Shown here one piece after another: positions 1-8,129 of a DNA stretch of 64,000 nt. This stretch comes from an uncultured Oscillospiraceae bacterium (GTDB lineage Bacteria; Bacillota; Clostridia; Oscillospirales; Oscillospiraceae). The position numbers and the translations under genes were made by a program. Every line of letters starts with the position of its first letter. Positions within the stretch are counted from its first letter, which is position 1. The DNA is taken from contig CALXDD010000001.1 of NCBI GenBank assembly GCA_944386985.1, positions 62,001 to 126,000 on the forward strand, written 5' to 3'. The notes under the pieces are model-generated. The model worked only from the letters and a program-made list of their open reading frames with translations. It was not told where the DNA came from and did no database searches.

Positions 1-530
1 TCAGCGGCGCGGAGTTGGAGTTCAACCGCCCCGGGCGGGAATTCATGCTGAAGACCGCCCTGTCCAAAGTGGCGGAGGACTATGATTACATCATTGTGGA
101 TACGCCTCCCGCTCTGAATCTTTTGACGGTGAACGCCTATGTGACGGCGGACAGCCTCATCATCCCCATGGCGCCGGAGGTGCTGAGCCTTTTAGGCGTG
201 GCACAGATCAAGGAGACCATCGAGAGCGTGCGGGAATACTACAATCCCCATCTGCAGGTGCTGGGGATTCTGCTCAACCGCTTCAGCGCCCGGTTCAACC
301 TCAATCGGGAGGTGCTGGAGATGGCGGGACAGATCGCCGCGCAGCTGAATACCCAGGTGTTTTCCACCAAGATCCGGGGCAGCGTGATTGCGGCGGAGGC
401 CCCGGCCCACGGCTTGAGCGTGGTGGACTATGCGCCCTCCTCCAACGCCGCCCGGGACTTTGAGGATCTGTGCGACGAGGTGGCAGGCCGCCGGTTTCCC
501 CGGTCCGGCCGGCAGGGAGGTGAGGACTGA
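1..530 (+). CDS. ParA/Soj-family ATPase, C-terminal part (5' truncated)
   Basis: The open frame enters from the left edge (first whole codon at base 3), so only about 176 C-terminal residues are visible. The visible part holds a Walker B-like stretch ([14 protein letters not shown]), the following '[18 protein letters not shown]' segment and a C-terminal '[21 protein letters not shown]' segment, all typical of Soj/ParA partitioning ATPases. The Walker A region lies outside the window. The family uses ATP-dependent dimerisation and nucleoid binding to position DNA or cell structures. Its stop overlaps the next start by one base (TGATG), so the two genes are probably co-translated. Family assignment is firm. 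Whether it segregates the chromosome or positions a chemosensory or flagellar structure cannot be told from here. Confidence 0.85.
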   Translation, partial: SGAELEFNRPGREFMLKTALSKVAEDYDYIIVDTPPALNLLTVNAYVTADSLIIPMAPEVLSLLGVAQIKETIESVREYYNPHLQVLGILLNRFSARFNLNREVLEMAGQIAAQLNTQVFSTKIRGSVIAAEAPAHGLSVVDYAPSSNAARDFEDLCDEVAGRRFPRSGRQGGED

Positions 531-1423
531 TGGCGGGAAAGAAAGGCGGACGCTCCAGTAAGACCGACCATGTGCTGAGCCTTTTGGCGGGGGGAACGCC
601 CGCTGCCGAGCCGGTCCGGGAGCAGACTCAGCCTGCCGCTCCGGCAGAGGAAACGGCGGAACAAAAGAAGGAAACCCGAACGCCGGCGAAGACTGGGGGG
701 CGGAGCGGGAAGTCCCGCCAGCGGACCGCGGCGAAGGCGGGGGAGGGGGAAAACAGTCCGCAGGAGAGCAGCGCTGCTTCTCCCCGCCGGACGGTGCCTC
801 CTATTTTAGAGGTGGCCCGGGAGAACAGCGAGGCCCTTTCCCGCACAATTCACGACGCCCTCAATCAGGCGCTGGAGGAAGAGATGGCACAATCCCAGCC
901 GGAGCCTGTGCTTGAGCCGGAGCCAGAACCTCAAGCAGCGCCACAACCGGAGTCCGTGCCTCAGCGGGAGCCCGAACCGCAGCCGGAGCCGGTCTCCGAG
1001 CCGGAACCCCAGCCGGAATCTGAACCGGAGCCGGCCCCGGTCTCTGAAGCGCAGCCGGAATCCCGGACCGAACCGACTCCCGCATCCCAACCCGGACCGG
1101 AACCGGAGTCCCATTCGGTTGAACGGATGGGCACGCGGGTGACGCTCCCGGACGGCGGGGTGTATATTAATGTGATGGCGGAGCTGGTAGAGGAGCCGCT
1201 GGAGAAATATGTGCGGCTGTTTGGATTATGTGATTGTCCCAGATGTATGGCGGATGTGCGTGCTCTGGCACTCAGCCGCCTGCCGTCGAAATATGTGGTG
1301 CTGTCTCCCACCACCATGGTGCCGCTGATGAGTTTTTACCAGGCAAAATTTGAATCCGCCGTCATCGCTCAGGTGATCTATGCCTGTAAAGCGGTGATGG
1401 AGAATCCCCGGCACCAGTTATGA
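530..1423 (+). CDS. ComFB-domain protein with long Pro/Glu-rich linker
   Basis: This protein of 297 residues has three parts. The N-terminal ~90 residues are basic and low-complexity. A central linker (about residues 120-195, bases 890-1115) is built of PEPEPQ-like repeats and is probably extended and disordered. The C-terminal ~90 residues resemble the late-competence ComFB family: a helix ending in [20 protein letters not shown] and then [13 protein letters not shown]. The CxCxxC cysteines (CDCPRC) match the metal-binding pattern of ComFB. ComFB-type domains have been linked to c-di-GMP signalling in some bacteria, but that function is inference here. The gene overlaps the ParA gene by one base, and the next gene downstream is flagellin. 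Confidence 0.7.
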   Translation: MAGKKGGRSSKTDHVLSLLAGGTPAAEPVREQTQPAAPAEETAEQKKETRTPAKTGGRSGKSRQRTAAKAGEGENSPQESSAASPRRTVPPILEVARENSEALSRTIHDALNQALEEEMAQSQPEPVLEPEPEPQAAPQPESVPQREPEPQPEPVSEPEPQPESEPEPAPVSEAQPESRTEPTPASQPGPEPESHSVERMGTRVTLPDGGVYINVMAELVEEPLEKYVRLFGLCDCPRCMADVRALALSRLPSKYVVLSPTTMVPLMSFYQAKFESAVIAQVIYACKAVMENPRHQL

Positions 1424-1501
1424 TATGCTCCCGGACTGTCGGGCAGGTGTGTTCCTGACCGGCGGCCCGGGAAAATTTTTTGAAAATTTTCAAGAAGGGC
1501 C

Positions 1502-1530
1502 TTATTTTTGGAAAAAAACGGCCGACATAA
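1502..1530 (+). promoter_or_regulatory. Candidate flagellar sigma-28 promoter of flagellin
   Basis: GCCGACAT at 1521-1528 is close to the sigma-28 -10 box (GCCGATAA/T). TTAT lies at 1502-1505, 15 bases upstream, where TAAA would be expected. The same TTAT-N15-G(C/T)CGA arrangement occurs on the minus strand upstream of cheA, which supports both. The -35 match is weak, so this is tentative. Confidence 0.4.
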
Positions 1531-1541
1531 CTATTGAAGTG

Positions 1542-1611
1542 GTTGGGCCGCGGCCCAACTGATTTCTGAAAAGGTCCTTTCCCCGTCCGTAAAGGCCTGC
1601 GGACGGCGGGG
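1542..1611 (+). promoter_or_regulatory. Two GC-rich hairpins in the flagellin leader
   Basis: Bases 1542-1559 form a perfect 18-base palindrome (GTTGGGCCGCGGCCCAAC). Bases 1581-1589 and 1600-1611 can pair (CCCCGTCCG with CGGACGGcGGGG, one bulge). Both lie between the candidate promoter and the ribosome site of flagellin. They probably stabilise or regulate the flagellin mRNA. No known riboswitch core was recognised. Confidence 0.45.
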
Positions 1612-1630
1612 GACGAAATTTTACCGGCGG

Positions 1631-1676
1631 GCGGGAAGGAACCTGCTCCGACCAAAATTCAAGGAGGAATTTTCTT
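1631..1676 (+). promoter_or_regulatory. Two GGA-loop hairpins over the flagellin ribosome site (CsrA-type)
   Basis: AAAATTC (1654-1660) and GAATTTT (1667-1673) form a perfect 7-bp stem. Its six-base loop AAGGAG carries the Shine-Dalgarno sequence. Upstream, GCGGG (1631-1635) pairs with CCTGC (1642-1646, one G-U pair) around the loop AAGGAA. Two loops each presenting GGA, one on the ribosome site, is the known arrangement for CsrA repression of flagellin (hag) in Bacillus subtilis. CsrA binding here is inferred; csrA and fliW are not in the window. Confidence 0.6.
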
Positions 1677-2489
1677 ATGCGTATTCAGCACAATATTATG
1701 GCGATGAACGCCTACCGTAACTACAGCACCAACACCAGCGCTCTGAGCAAGAACCTGGAGAAGCTGTCCTCCGGCTACAAGATCAACCGTGCCGGTGATG
1801 ACGCCGCCGGCCTGGCCATCAGCGAGAAGATGCGCGCTCAGATCACCGGCCTGGAGAAGGCTCAGGACAACGCCAAGGACGGTATCTCCCTGGTGCAGAC
1901 CGCTGAAGGCGCCCTGACCGAGGTCCATGACATGCTCAACCGTATGGTGGAGCTGGCCACCCAGTCCGCTAACGGCACCTATGAGAAGACCGATCGTGAC
2001 AGCCTGCAGGAGGAGCTGACTGCTCTGCGCAACGAGATCGACCGTATCGGCAGCGCCAGCAACTTCAATGGCCAGAATATGTTCACCACCGCCGGCATTA
2101 CCTTCCAGATCGGTGAGACCAATAGCACTGTCAACCAGCTCACTGTTACTGTGGGTGCTCTTTCCACAACTACATTGACGCTTACTGGTATTGATATCAG
2201 CACTCAGGCTGGTGCCCAAACCGCAATTGATACCATTAATAGCGCAATTAAGAAGGTCTCCACCATCCGTGGCAGCCTGGGCGCCGTTCAGAACCGTCTG
2301 GAGCACACCATCAACAACCTTGGCGTCATGACCGAGAACATTCAGGACGCCGAGTCCACCATCCGCGACACCGACATTGCCGAAGAGATGATGGCCTACA
2401 CCAAGAACAACATCCTCATTCAGTCCGCCCAGGCCATGCTGGCCCAGGCCAACCAGGTGCCTCAGGGCGTCCTGCAGCTGCTGCAGTAA
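1677..2489 (+). CDS. fliC: Flagellin (filament protein)
   Basis: The protein has 270 residues. The N-terminal D0/D1 domain starts MRIQHNIMAMNAYRNY and runs through the conserved 'LSSGYKINRAGDDAAGLAISEKMR'-type helix. The C-terminal D1/D0 domain ends in 'AQANQVPQGVLQLLQ'. The middle (about residues 140-190) is short and rich in Ser/Thr, so the variable D2/D3 domains are essentially absent, as in other small Firmicutes flagellins. The Ser/Thr-rich surface segment offers possible O-glycosylation sites, which fits the modification genes that follow. It has its own leader and terminator and is probably monocistronic, transcribed by FliA and controlled at translation by the leader hairpins. Codon bias is strong, as expected for an abundant protein. 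Confidence 0.98.
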   Translation: MRIQHNIMAMNAYRNYSTNTSALSKNLEKLSSGYKINRAGDDAAGLAISEKMRAQITGLEKAQDNAKDGISLVQTAEGALTEVHDMLNRMVELATQSANGTYEKTDRDSLQEELTALRNEIDRIGSASNFNGQNMFTTAGITFQIGETNSTVNQLTVTVGALSTTTLTLTGIDISTQAGAQTAIDTINSAIKKVSTIRGSLGAVQNRLEHTINNLGVMTENIQDAESTIRDTDIAEEMMAYTKNNILIQSAQAMLAQANQVPQGVLQLLQ

Positions 2490-2520
2490 ACGCACTCGGC
2501 ACAGACAACAGAGAGAAAAA

Positions 2521-2550
2521 GGGGCCGGCCTGTGGCCGGTCCCTTTTTTA
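2521..2550 (+). terminator. Flagellin intrinsic terminator
   Basis: GGGGCCGGCC and GGCCGGTCCC form a 10-bp stem (one G-U pair) with a TGT loop, followed by TTTTTT. It lies 31 bases after the flagellin stop and separates flagellin from the glycosyltransferase island. Confidence 0.9.
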
Positions 2551-2610
2551 CAATCAGCTTCAGCTTGTACATCCGCTTTCTCTGTATTTATGTAAAAGGT
2601 GGAAAAAAGC

Positions 2611-4770
2611 TTGGATATTTTACTTTCAATCGGCATGATCGTGAAAAATGAGTCCCGCTGCCTGGAAAAATGCCTGAATGCTTTGGAACCGTTGCGGCGT
2701 GCCATCCCCTGTGAGCTGGTAATCGCTGATACCGGCTCTACGGATGGAACCCATGCGATTGCGGAAAAGTATGCCGATATTCTATTTGATTTCCCATGGG
2801 TGAACGACTTCTCCGCAGCGCGAAACGCCGTTATGGATCGCTGCAGCGGAAAATGGTACTTGACTGTAGACGCGGATGAGTATTTAGATCCCCATATTGA
2901 CGATTTATTGAGACTGCTCCGCAAACCGGAGTCAGAATGGCCGGACGGCTGCCTCATCACGGTGCGCAATTATCTCACCCCCGAAATGCTGGAGGGTATA
3001 TGTTCTGATTTTTTGGTGCTGAGAATGGCTCGGTTGGGAATTGGGATCTGCTACGAAGGAACTATCCACGAGTCATTCCGGAAAAATGGAAATCGGTTCA
3101 CTATGGGGCAACTGGGTACTTTACCAGGAATCGTTTTGAACCATGATGGCTACGCCCTGGAATCCGAAGAGGCCCGGAAGGCTAAGGCAAAGCGTAATCT
3201 GGATCTGTTGGATAAGGAGCTGGAGCAGCACCCCGATGATTTGAACTGTCTGGGGCAGTGTATTGAGTCTGCCAGCCAATTTCCCAACAAGCTGGTTGCG
3301 TATGTTGTACAAAGCGCGGAGGTGCTGCAGCATGCGGATAAGACCGCTCTTCAGGGTCCAAGTGCCCCGGTCGTCGCCTCCCACTGTGCTTTGATTGGGG
3401 TAAACGAGCATTTACCTCAGGCCGAGGCGTGGATTCAGTGGAGCAGGAAACACTACCCCGCTCATATCGCAACCCGGCTGGACACCACATTTGCCGAAAT
3501 CGTGCTGGAGTATGAGCGCAAGCACTATGTACGACTGCCTGAGCTGACAGAGCAGTATCTCAAGGCATACGATCAGTATCAGAAAAAAGATGTCCCCGTG
3601 GTAGAGCTGGCAACCAGTGTTTTGCGTGCGGCAGAGACATCTCACAGCTACAAAGTGAGGGCCATTGCATCCATTGCGCTGGAAAAATTAGGAAAATCCA
3701 GGGAATCTTTGAAGGCTCTTGCCGGCTGGCCGATCCATCAGCTGTCAGGCGAAAATCTCCAGGACTGGGTGAAGGCTCTTATCCTGCACTGCGATGATAG
3801 CGGCGCACAGGCGTCCATGGTCCAGACACTGCGCGCCGTAGAGGCGGACTACATGAAGTCAGGGTCCTCCCCATGGGTAAAGAGTCAGCATGATTCTTTG
3901 CAGGCAATATGCGGCGCCCTTTTTGTGAGCAAAAAAGCGGACTCCGGCGACGAGCCGGAGAAGCCATGGCATATTCTATTGACGGCAGAGGGACCTTTTG
4001 GTATAGCCGCGCGGGTGATGGCGTGTACCGACGCTGAGGAAATTGCACACCTTTTGTCTGCGGTGAAGGAATGGGACGCATTCCCGCCCCAGGCGCTGGC
4101 ACACGCGCTGAAGCACGGAGCTCTGTTTCCGGATCACCTCTCCAGGCAAAGCGTGAAATGGCTCCAGGAGACCGCCTTGGCGGTGTTGGAAGCGTGTGAA
4201 GATTTTGTTCCTCTCCTGCTCGCCCGGGCGGAAAAAACCGATTTTGACTCCCTGAGTCAGACGCAGCTGCTCTATTGGCTGCTGACAGCGGCACTGACCC
4301 GGGAAGAGGTCTTTTCGGATGGGGAGGCTGGGGTGCAGCTGTGTGAACATTATGTACATGCGGCAGAAACATATCTGAGCCGCTGCTACTCCCCGGAGGT
4401 AGTGGCCTGCCACGGCGCCTGCTGTGGACTCAATGAAACCGATCAGTTTTCCTTCGACTATCTGATTGCTCGCGCATGGCGGGAGCAGGGGGATTCCCCT
4501 GCTTATATTCACGCCCTCCGTTCCGCTTTGCGTGCTGCTCCTCAAATGAAGCATTTTGTAAAATTCCTGCTGGATTGTGAAAAACATGATGGGAGAAAGC
4601 AGGTATCGCCGGAGCTTCTGGCGCTGGCGGAGCAGGTCCGCGCGATTCTGGCACAGTATCCCTCTGATGATCCGGCGGTGGCTGCGCTGAAACAGAGCCC
4701 GGCCTATCAGAAGGTAGCCTATCTGATTGAGGAGCCGGACGCCCCCTCTATTGACGGGGTGACACAGTAA
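2611..4770 (+). CDS. GT2 glycosyltransferase with long helical C-terminal region
   Basis: The protein has about 719 residues. The N-terminal ~230 residues are a GT-A family 2 domain: SIGMIVKNES at the start, VIADTGSTDGT near residues 37-47, and the metal-binding DADE at residues 87-90. The remaining ~490 residues look all-helical and TPR-like, with no other recognised domain. The TTG start at 2611 is chosen because AGGTGG sits 8 bases upstream and the GT2 fold begins there; the GTG at 2599 lacks such a site. Proteins of this build (GT2 plus TPR) directly after flagellin are known as flagellin O-glycosyltransferases in Clostridia. That role is inferred from position, and another surface glycan is possible. 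Confidence 0.85.
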   Translation: MDILLSIGMIVKNESRCLEKCLNALEPLRRAIPCELVIADTGSTDGTHAIAEKYADILFDFPWVNDFSAARNAVMDRCSGKWYLTVDADEYLDPHIDDLLRLLRKPESEWPDGCLITVRNYLTPEMLEGICSDFLVLRMARLGIGICYEGTIHESFRKNGNRFTMGQLGTLPGIVLNHDGYALESEEARKAKAKRNLDLLDKELEQHPDDLNCLGQCIESASQFPNKLVAYVVQSAEVLQHADKTALQGPSAPVVASHCALIGVNEHLPQAEAWIQWSRKHYPAHIATRLDTTFAEIVLEYERKHYVRLPELTEQYLKAYDQYQKKDVPVVELATSVLRAAETSHSYKVRAIASIALEKLGKSRESLKALAGWPIHQLSGENLQDWVKALILHCDDSGAQASMVQTLRAVEADYMKSGSSPWVKSQHDSLQAICGALFVSKKADSGDEPEKPWHILLTAEGPFGIAARVMACTDAEEIAHLLSAVKEWDAFPPQALAHALKHGALFPDHLSRQSVKWLQETALAVLEACEDFVPLLLARAEKTDFDSLSQTQLLYWLLTAALTREEVFSDGEAGVQLCEHYVHAAETYLSRCYSPEVVACHGACCGLNETDQFSFDYLIARAWREQGDSPAYIHALRSALRAAPQMKHFVKFLLDCEKHDGRKQVSPELLALAEQVRAILAQYPSDDPAVAALKQSPAYQKVAYLIEEPDAPSIDGVTQ

Positions 4771-4785
4771 AAAGGGAGGTTCCCC

Positions 4786-5571
4786 ATGAAAGTTGTCATT
4801 CTGGCTGGCGGTCTGGGCACCCGTATCAGTGAGGAGAGCCATCTGAAGCCCAAGCCTATGATCGCCATCGGCGATCAGCCCATTCTGTGGCATATTATGA
4901 AATATTATTCCACATTTGGTTTTGAGGATTTTATCATCTGCTGCGGCTATAAAGGGTATATCATCAAGGAGTATTTTGCAGACTATTATCTCCACCGCTC
5001 CGACGTGACCTTTGATTTTTCTGCTGAAAACCGTATGACTGTCCACAGCAATGTGGCGGAGCCCTGGCGGGTAACCCTGGTGGATACCGGCTTGAATACG
5101 CAGACGGGAGGACGCATCAAACGGGTGCAGAAGTACATTGGGGACGAGCCTTTTATGCTGACCTACGGCGACGGGGTAAGCGACGTGGATCTGAACGCTC
5201 TGCTGCGGCAGCACCGGCACAGCGGCAAAGTGGTGACGCTCACGGGAATCCAGCCCGGCGGGCGGTTCGGCGTGCTGGATTTGGATGAGGGAAGCGACAC
5301 TATTGTGGGCTTTCGGGAAAAGGCCAGGGAGGATGGCGGATGGATCAACGGCGGCTTTATGGTGGCCCAGCCGGAGCTGTTTGACTACCTCAGTGCCGAG
5401 GAAGCCTGTGTGCTGGAACGGACGCCCTTAGAAACACTTGCCCGGGAGGGCAAGCTGGGAATTTACAAGCATTACGGCTTCTGGCAGTGTATGGATACCC
5501 AGCGGGACAAGGGGTGGTTGGAGGCTCTGCTGCAGAAGGGAGGCGCGCCATGGGTCGTATGGGAGGAATAA
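4786..5571 (+). CDS. rfbF: Glucose-1-phosphate cytidylyltransferase
   Basis: The protein has 261 residues, the usual family length. It opens with the nucleotidyltransferase signature VILAGGLGTRISEESHLKPK, followed by the RfbF-specific PMIAIGDQPILWHIMKYYS and later MLTYGDGVSDV. The enzyme makes CDP-glucose from CTP and glucose-1-phosphate, the first step towards CDP-linked 3,6-dideoxyhexoses. It follows the first glycosyltransferase by 15 bases with an AGGGAGG ribosome site. The usual next enzyme, CDP-glucose 4,6-dehydratase (RfbG), is not in the window. The donor may therefore be CDP-glucose itself, or the later steps may be encoded elsewhere. Confidence 0.93.
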   Translation: MKVVILAGGLGTRISEESHLKPKPMIAIGDQPILWHIMKYYSTFGFEDFIICCGYKGYIIKEYFADYYLHRSDVTFDFSAENRMTVHSNVAEPWRVTLVDTGLNTQTGGRIKRVQKYIGDEPFMLTYGDGVSDVDLNALLRQHRHSGKVVTLTGIQPGGRFGVLDLDEGSDTIVGFREKAREDGGWINGGFMVAQPELFDYLSAEEACVLERTPLETLAREGKLGIYKHYGFWQCMDTQRDKGWLEALLQKGGAPWVVWEE

Positions 5572-6479
5572 CGGTTTCTGTACTGATGCTGACCTATAAC
5601 CGGGAGACAATGGTCAGCCGGGCCATCGACAGTATTTTGGCCCAGGGGTTTACGGACTACGAGTTTGTTGTTGTGGACAACGGATCTGCCGACAGGAGCG
5701 GCGCCATTGCGGAGGAGTACGCCGCCCGGGATAGCAGAATTCGGGTCATTCACCGTCAGCGGGGCAGTATTGCGGCCGGACGCAATACCGCGTTGGACGC
5801 AGCACAAGGAAAGTATCTGACCTTTATTGACGATGACGATTGGGTAGAGCCGGATTATCTGGAATTTTTGGTCAACCTTATTGAGGAGACCAGGGCTGAT
5901 ATAGCGATCTGCGGCACTACTGGCCGGGTCAGCGGCGAAAAGAAGGTCATGACCGCCGAGGAAGCCCTCATTGAGCTGATGTGGCGGAAAAAGTACAGTG
6001 TGGGCTTTCCCGCCAAACTGATCCGGCGGGATAAAATGGAGTCTCTCCGCTTCCCGGATTCCGTCCGATTCGATGATATCGCGCTGATGTACCGGCTCAT
6101 GGCGGACTGTGAGCGTGCAGCATATCACGGCCTTCTGAAATACAACATCTGCCGTCATCCGGGAAACAATTCTGCCTGGACGACCAACCACAGCTTGCTG
6201 ACCCCGGAGACCCTGCAGGAATATCTGGATGCCTACCGCATCCGGACACAGTGGCTGAGTGAAAGGTTTCCCAACAGTGCCGGGGAATTTCAATATTTCG
6301 AGTGGTCATTTATGATTTCTATGGTGGAAAAGATTACCCGGTATCAGAAGAAGGACTGCATGGCACAGAGAGACGCTATGGTCCGGATATTATGGGAGAA
6401 TCGGTCGGCTTTTCTGAACTCTCCCAATCTTTTGGACTTTGAGCGGGAATGGATGGAAAATTATGTTTGCATTAGGTAA
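5550..6479 (+). CDS. GT2 family glycosyltransferase
   Basis: This protein of about 309 residues has a complete GT-A domain: VSVLMLTYNRE at the N-terminus, VVDNGSADRSGAIAEEYA, and the metal/donor site TFIDDDDWVEPDY near residues 91-103. The C-terminal third is helical. The ATG at 5550 follows GGGAGG by 6 bases and is preferred over an in-frame start further upstream at 5487. The gene overlaps the end of rfbF by 22 bases, so the two are translationally coupled. It probably transfers a sugar from a nucleotide donor to the growing glycan on flagellin or another surface molecule. The acceptor is not predictable. Confidence 0.88.
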   Translation: MGRMGGITVSVLMLTYNRETMVSRAIDSILAQGFTDYEFVVVDNGSADRSGAIAEEYAARDSRIRVIHRQRGSIAAGRNTALDAAQGKYLTFIDDDDWVEPDYLEFLVNLIEETRADIAICGTTGRVSGEKKVMTAEEALIELMWRKKYSVGFPAKLIRRDKMESLRFPDSVRFDDIALMYRLMADCERAAYHGLLKYNICRHPGNNSAWTTNHSLLTPETLQEYLDAYRIRTQWLSERFPNSAGEFQYFEWSFMISMVEKITRYQKKDCMAQRDAMVRILWENRSAFLNSPNLLDFEREWMENYVCIR

Positions 6480-7275
6480 ATTGTCGCTAATTATTTTAAC
6501 GCGTTGTGATTTAAAATGTCGGCTGTGCTGTGAATATGTGCCGCAGAACAAACCGTTCCCTGATATGACGGTGCCGGAGGCAGAACGGATTCTGAAAGCA
6601 GCGTTTGATGTAGCAGAGCATATCAATACGCTGCATTTGACCGGTGGTGGAGAGCCTTTTTTGCATCCAAAGCTGCCGGAACTCGTGCATGCAGCGATGC
6701 GCTATCAGGAGCAGTTTGATACCCTGATGCTGTTTACAAACAGTACCGTACCGCTCTCCGACAGTTTAAAAGAGGTTTTGCGCACCTATGGGCAAAAAAT
6801 ATTGGTGCAGGCATCCCGATATGGGCTTTACCCGGAGCGGGAAGAAGCCGTTGTGAATGATTTGAAAGCATGCGGTGTTCGTCTTAAGATTGAGAAATAT
6901 TATGGTGAGGACCAGTCTTTTGGAGGCTGGGTAGATTTCGGACCATGGGAGGCTCGTGGAAGGACGCCGGAGGAGTTGGAGTCCATTTTCAAAGAATGCT
7001 CTGTTACCCGCGTATTAAAAGGAAACTGGCGTACCAGAGACGGCAAGGTACATTGGTGTTCCCGTTCCCAGCGAGGGATGGAACTCGGTCTGATTCCCGA
7101 TATGCCGGAAGATTATGTGGATTTGCTGGACGAGACGCAAACCGTGGAAGAAAAGCGGCAAAAATTTCTGCAAATTGCGTCCCGCCGTTATCTCAGCGCA
7201 TGCGACCGCTGCAGTGGCGATGCCGGGACGGAAAATCAGGAAAAGCGGCATCCGGCGGCAGAGCAGATGAGTTGA
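6463..7275 (+). CDS. Radical SAM protein of the glycan island, copy 1
   Basis: This protein of about 270 residues carries the radical SAM cluster motif CX3CX2C (CDLKCRLC, about residues 15-22) and the SAM-binding GGGEP motif (LTGGGEPFLHPKLPEL). Near the C-terminus, WCSR and CDRC provide extra cysteines, as in twitch/SPASM-type enzymes with an auxiliary cluster. The protein ends in RHPAAEQMS. The ATG at 6463 overlaps the upstream glycosyltransferase by 17 bases and gives an N-terminus matching the next paralogue. Radical SAM proteins of this sort occur in polysaccharide clusters, but the reaction cannot be predicted; epimerisation, dehydration or methylation of a sugar are options. GC content falls below that of its upstream neighbours. 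Confidence 0.8.
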   Translation: MFALGKLSLIILTRCDLKCRLCCEYVPQNKPFPDMTVPEAERILKAAFDVAEHINTLHLTGGGEPFLHPKLPELVHAAMRYQEQFDTLMLFTNSTVPLSDSLKEVLRTYGQKILVQASRYGLYPEREEAVVNDLKACGVRLKIEKYYGEDQSFGGWVDFGPWEARGRTPEELESIFKECSVTRVLKGNWRTRDGKVHWCSRSQRGMELGLIPDMPEDYVDLLDETQTVEEKRQKFLQIASRRYLSACDRCSGDAGTENQEKRHPAAEQMS

Positions 7276-7291
7276 AAGCAGGTGATTGACT

Positions 7292-8110
7292 TTGTCTTTA
7301 TTTGAAAAACAGTTGGCATTTCAAATTTTGACCCCGTGTACTTTGAATTGCAAATTATGTGGAGATTACTCGCCCCTTTATCGAAAAAAAGGCGAAAGAT
7401 ATTTTGTGTCATATGAGAATTTTTGCAGAGAAGTAGAAGAGGTATTTAAGATTTACGATTTTATTGAGGATATTACAATTACCGGAGGAGAACCGTTGAT
7501 GCATCCTCAATTACCGGAGATCACGGCTTTTGTACTGGAGCATTTTCCTGACCGGTTTAAAACCTGCAGAATCTTTACAAATGGGACATTATTACCTTCT
7601 TCAGAATTAATTGAGCAAATTAAGCGGTGTGAAAAAGATAATTTTCAAATGGTAATTGACAGTTATGGAGAGTTGTCTTTTAAGGCACAGGAGATCGCAG
7701 CAGCTTTAACAACTGCGCAAATTTCTTGTCGGATAAATAATTACTATGGAGATCAACAGTACTGTGGCGGCTGGATTGATTATGGCCCGTTGGATAAATT
7801 CCGTAATTATTCGCAAAAAGATTTAAAAATGCAAATTTCCAGGTGCCACAACGCAAATTGGAAAAATTTGATTGTTTTTAAGGGTATGCTTTTTCTTTGT
7901 TGTCAAGCCGCTTTCGGGTATGATCTCAAATATTTTTCTCTTCATTCAAATGAATATATCAATCTCTTTGACAGTAGTGTTTCGATTGACTGCAAAAGGG
8001 AAATTGCTGCTCAATTAGGAACCGTGCCATTAACTGCATGTCAGTATTGCAACGGTTTCGATATCCAAAATTCTCTTCGGTTTCCTGCTGCGGAACAAGT
8101 AAGTGATTAA
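7292..8110 (+). CDS. Radical SAM protein of the glycan island, copy 2
   Basis: This protein of about 272 residues is a paralogue of the preceding gene. It has the CX3CX2C motif (CTLNCKLCGDYSP), TGGEPLMHPQLPEI, a shared central segment ('YYGDQQYCGGWIDYGPL' against 'YYGEDQSFGGWVDFGPW' in copy 1), a late CQYC pair, and the tail RFPAAEQVSD. The TTG at 7292 is preferred because AGGTGA lies 6 bases upstream; the TTG at 7286 would leave no spacing. The gene is clearly AT-rich compared with most of the window, suggesting acquisition by transfer or an unusually old cassette. The substrate is unknown. Tandem retention suggests two successive or alternative radical steps. Confidence 0.8.
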   Translation: MSLFEKQLAFQILTPCTLNCKLCGDYSPLYRKKGERYFVSYENFCREVEEVFKIYDFIEDITITGGEPLMHPQLPEITAFVLEHFPDRFKTCRIFTNGTLLPSSELIEQIKRCEKDNFQMVIDSYGELSFKAQEIAAALTTAQISCRINNYYGDQQYCGGWIDYGPLDKFRNYSQKDLKMQISRCHNANWKNLIVFKGMLFLCCQAAFGYDLKYFSLHSNEYINLFDSSVSIDCKREIAAQLGTVPLTACQYCNGFDIQNSLRFPAAEQVSD

Positions 8111-8129
8111 TTTAATATGAGGGAATGTC

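Noticed and set aside
3976..5220. Minus-strand open frame of 414 codons across the first glycosyltransferase and rfbF
   Set aside because: Antisense to two clearly recognised genes, with no coding signal of its own.
5487..5549. Longer N-terminus for the second glycosyltransferase
   Set aside because: The extra 21 residues come from out-of-frame rfbF sequence; the ATG at 5550 has a good GGGAGG site and the GT2 fold begins right after.
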